7,476 nucleotides of DNA, taken from Thermococcus sp. GTDB lineage: Archaea > Methanobacteriota_B > Thermococci > Thermococcales > Thermococcaceae. The stretch is from contig NZ_JAMONU010000158.1 in assembly GCF_027066465.1 (NCBI RefSeq), positions 1 through 7,476 of the forward strand, written 5' to 3'. A program made the position numbers and the translations under genes. This document shows, piece after piece, positions 5,997-7,476 of the stretch (its first letter is position 1; each line of letters opens with the position of its first letter). The notes beneath the pieces are model-generated. The model was not told the DNA's origin. It worked only from the letters and a program-made list of their open reading frames with translations, and searched no databases.

Positions 5997-6458
5997 TCAC
6001 CTCAGGAGCTTTCTCAGGTGGCTGAGCGAGTAAACGTAAACCAGCGCGAAGAGGGCCAGCTTAACCCTCTCGGGGACCTGGTAAGCCCCTATTAGGTAGA
6101 GCGCCGACGCCGGGAGGAGTCCGAAGGAAGAGAGAACCCTGTTCCTCAGGAGGAGGAATGGAACTGCAACCCCGAGAACCGCCTCCATGCTCCCGAGGTT
6201 GTAGAGGCCGAGCGCTATGGCAAGACCCGTCCCCCCGATTACCGCGTTGACGAAGCGCTCCCAGAACTTCACCGGCTGACTCTCGTAGGAGTAGCCGAGG
6301 ACAAGAATGAGGGCCGAGAGAGCCATTAGCGCGTACCTTTCCGCTCCGAGCGGGTAGGTCAGCGCGAAGGCGAGAAGTGCGCCGGCCGAGAAGGGTCTGG
6401 CCTTTTTCTTCACCGCCGGAACGATGAGCGGAAGGTACAGGTAGTGAATCCACTCCAT
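5997..6458 (-). CDS. Small multi-spanning membrane protein of unknown function
   Basis: I do not recognise a family. The 153-residue protein is strongly hydrophobic, with about five or six likely membrane helices near 22-36, 41-56, 69-87, 90-104, 112-126 and 131-147. Short basic loops lie between them (KKKARP at 17-22, LLRNR at 103-107) and the end is basic (HLRKLLR). No catalytic motif, metal site or transporter signature is evident. The ATG at 6458 has GGTGGG upstream on the - strand. It is the first gene of the operon leading into ketopantoate reductase, with a four-base gap, so co-transcription is nearly certain. A link to pantoate or CoA metabolism is only a guess from position. It diverges from trmJ. 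Confidence 0.8.
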   Translation of the reverse strand: MEWIHYLYLPLIVPAVKKKARPFSAGALLAFALTYPLGAERYALMALSALILVLGYSYESQPVKFWERFVNAVIGGTGLAIALGLYNLGSMEAVLGVAVPFLLLRNRVLSSFGLLPASALYLIGAYQVPERVKLALFALVYVYSLSHLRKLLR

Positions 6459-6471
6459 GCTCCCACCGCAA

Positions 6472-6481
6472 GCGTTTAAAG
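6472..6481 (+). promoter_or_regulatory. Candidate TATA box of trmJ (leaderless)
   Basis: GCGTTTAAAG on the + strand is centred about 27 bp from the ATG at 6504, so transcription would start at or just before the start codon. No ribosome binding site precedes trmJ, in keeping with a leaderless mRNA. Confidence 0.5.
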
Positions 6482-6488
6482 AGTCCCC

Positions 6489-6497
6489 CTTAAATGC
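6489..6497 (-). promoter_or_regulatory. Candidate TATA box of the membrane protein-panE-phoU-like-serA operon
   Basis: The - strand reads CATTTAAGG. A start about 25 bp downstream would fall near 6468, giving a leader of about 10 bases before the ATG at 6458. The nearby TTTAAA at 6475-6480 is too close to that ATG to act in this direction without losing the start codon. Confidence 0.45.
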
Positions 6498-6503
6498 ATA
6501 CCG

Positions 6504-7205
6504 ATGATAAGCCCAGTTCTCGTCGAACCTGAGGGGCCGGCGAACATAGGCATGATTGCTAGGACGATGAAGAACTTCGGCTTCTCCCGGTTAGTCCTCG
6601 TGAACCCGAACTTAAGCGAGGAGAGCTACGCTTATGCGGTCCACGCGAGGGACGTCCTTGAAAACGCGGTCATAGTGGACACCTTTGATGAAGCATTAGA
6701 GCTATTCGATTTGACCGTCGGAACTACCGGAAAGCCGGGAAAGAGGTTCATACCCTACCGCGCACCGCTCTACCCCTGGGAGCTGAGGGAAACCCTGAGG
6801 GGCTACACCGGTGAGGTCGGTCTGTTCTTCGGCCGGGAGAGCATCGGTTTGAAGAACGAGGAGCTTGAGAGGCTCGACCTAATCGTCACGATTCCGACGA
6901 GCGACGCTTACCCGGTCATGAATTTAGCTCAGGCAGTTGCGGTTATACTCTACGAGCTTTCAAAGACCAGACCCGAGCCTTCCGCTGAAGCCCTAAAACC
7001 TGCGACGAGAGATGAAAAGGAGGCGCTCGTTAGAGTATGGGCCGAGCTTTTAAACGTTCTCAACTACCCGAAGGACGAGGAGAGGCGAGCTGTCTTCGTT
7101 AAGGTCTTCAGGAAGGCAGTTGGCAGGGCCTTCCTCTACGGTCGGGAGGTGCACACCCTCATAGGCCCGCTGAGAAGGGCCGTTAAGAGGCTGGAGGAAT
7201 GCTGA
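6504..7205 (+). CDS. trmJ: TrmJ-type tRNA 2'-O-methyltransferase (SPOUT superfamily)
   Basis: Uses S-adenosylmethionine to methylate a ribose 2'-OH in tRNA. Archaeal TrmJ from Sulfolobus is known to modify C32 in the anticodon loop, and the same is likely here. The 233 residues carry the three SPOUT motifs in order: EPEGPANIGMIARTMKNFGF (8-27) with probable catalytic R20; GLFFGRESIGLKNEEL (106-121); and IPTSDAYPVMNLAQAVAV (130-147), which forms the deep trefoil knot that binds the cofactor. The alpha-helical tail from about 160 to 230 is typical of TrmJ and separates it from shorter TrmL-like enzymes. The ATG at 6504 gives a start directly on the first beta strand and lies at the predicted transcription start. 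The next gene begins right after its TGA. Confidence 0.92.
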   Translation: MISPVLVEPEGPANIGMIARTMKNFGFSRLVLVNPNLSEESYAYAVHARDVLENAVIVDTFDEALELFDLTVGTTGKPGKRFIPYRAPLYPWELRETLRGYTGEVGLFFGRESIGLKNEELERLDLIVTIPTSDAYPVMNLAQAVAVILYELSKTRPEPSAEALKPATRDEKEALVRVWAELLNVLNYPKDEERRAVFVKVFRKAVGRAFLYGREVHTLIGPLRRAVKRLEEC

Positions 7206-7476
7206 ATGCTCGCGGTGGAGAGGTTTAGGGTCAACGACTGGGACGTCTGGATTGGGGTAATCTTTCACGGCCGGATTCAGGGAATAAGCTTCGCCTTCAC
7301 GAGGAGCGAGCTTTTAAAACGCGTTGAAAACCTCGCCGAGTTCCTGCGGAGGAGAAACGTTGCCGTTTCCCTTGACGTCCAGCCGAGCAACTACACCGGG
7401 CTTGTCTATCGTGTCCTCGTAGGCGAGCTTGATAACGAATGGGCTTTACCCGAGCTCTCCTTCGAGGGCGTAACGC
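7206..7476 (+). CDS. ogt: Methylated-DNA-protein cysteine methyltransferase (O6-alkylguanine repair), N-terminal 90 residues, cut by right window edge
   Basis: Suicide repair protein that moves alkyl groups from O6 of guanine to its own cysteine. The ATG at 7206 touches the trmJ stop (TGAATG) and has GGAGG eight bases upstream, within the trmJ end. The first 90 residues are visible, starting MLAVERFRVND. The segments WIGVIFHGRIQGISFAF, SLDVQPSNY, GELDN and ELSFEGVT closely follow, as I remember it, the Thermococcus kodakarensis methyltransferase of known structure. This is the N-terminal ribonuclease H-like domain; the active-site PCHR motif and the DNA-binding helix lie beyond the window. 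Co-transcription with trmJ is likely. Coding continues past the last base, so whether the gene is intact cannot be judged. Confidence 0.9.
   Translation, partial: MLAVERFRVNDWDVWIGVIFHGRIQGISFAFTRSELLKRVENLAEFLRRRNVAVSLDVQPSNYTGLVYRVLVGELDNEWALPELSFEGVT

Noticed and set aside
6501..6509. CGATGATA as box C of a C/D guide RNA
   Set aside because: No matching box D with proper spacing was seen, and it overlaps the trmJ start.

Overview
The window looks like a chromosomal segment of a hyperthermophilic archaeon of the order Thermococcales, most probably a Thermococcus. The evidence is dense coding, GGAGGTGA-type ribosome binding sites buried in the ends of upstream genes, TATA-box promoters with apparently leaderless genes, and proteins that read like Thermococcus ones (NAD-type malic enzyme, two-subunit class I fumarase, ketopantoate reductase, TrmJ, and an Ogt N-terminus very like the Thermococcus methyltransferase of known structure).

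Left (1-2010): the 3' half of a malic enzyme gene on the + strand runs tail-to-tail into a fumarase operon (alpha, then beta) on the - strand. The genes overlap by 10 bases that form a perfect palindrome carrying both stop codons. Together the enzymes link fumarate, malate and pyruvate in the incomplete citrate cycle of these organisms.

Middle (2026-3496): a single AAA_14/DUF4143-type ATPase gene on the - strand sits between serA and fumarase. Upstream lies a 178-base non-coding stretch holding three 22-bp inverted repeats spaced exactly 34 bp apart, abutting a good TATA box 25 bp from the ATG. A likely fumarase promoter lies inside the last codons of this ATPase gene. From memory, T. kodakarensis locus numbers leave no room for this gene, so it looks like an accessory insertion. 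This is the most interesting part of the window.

Right (3497-6458): a tightly packed - strand operon in the order small membrane protein, ketopantoate reductase (CoA synthesis), PhoU-like/DUF47 protein, D-3-phosphoglycerate dehydrogenase (serine synthesis). Gaps are 2-4 bases.

Far right (6504-7476): divergent to that operon, a TrmJ-type tRNA 2'-O-methyltransferase is followed with no gap by the start of ogt (DNA alkylation repair), cut by the window edge. The 45-base gap at 6459-6503 carries two candidate TATA boxes, one for each direction. Apart from 3319-3496 no gap exceeds 45 bases. I saw no rRNA, tRNA, CRISPR array or insertion sequence.
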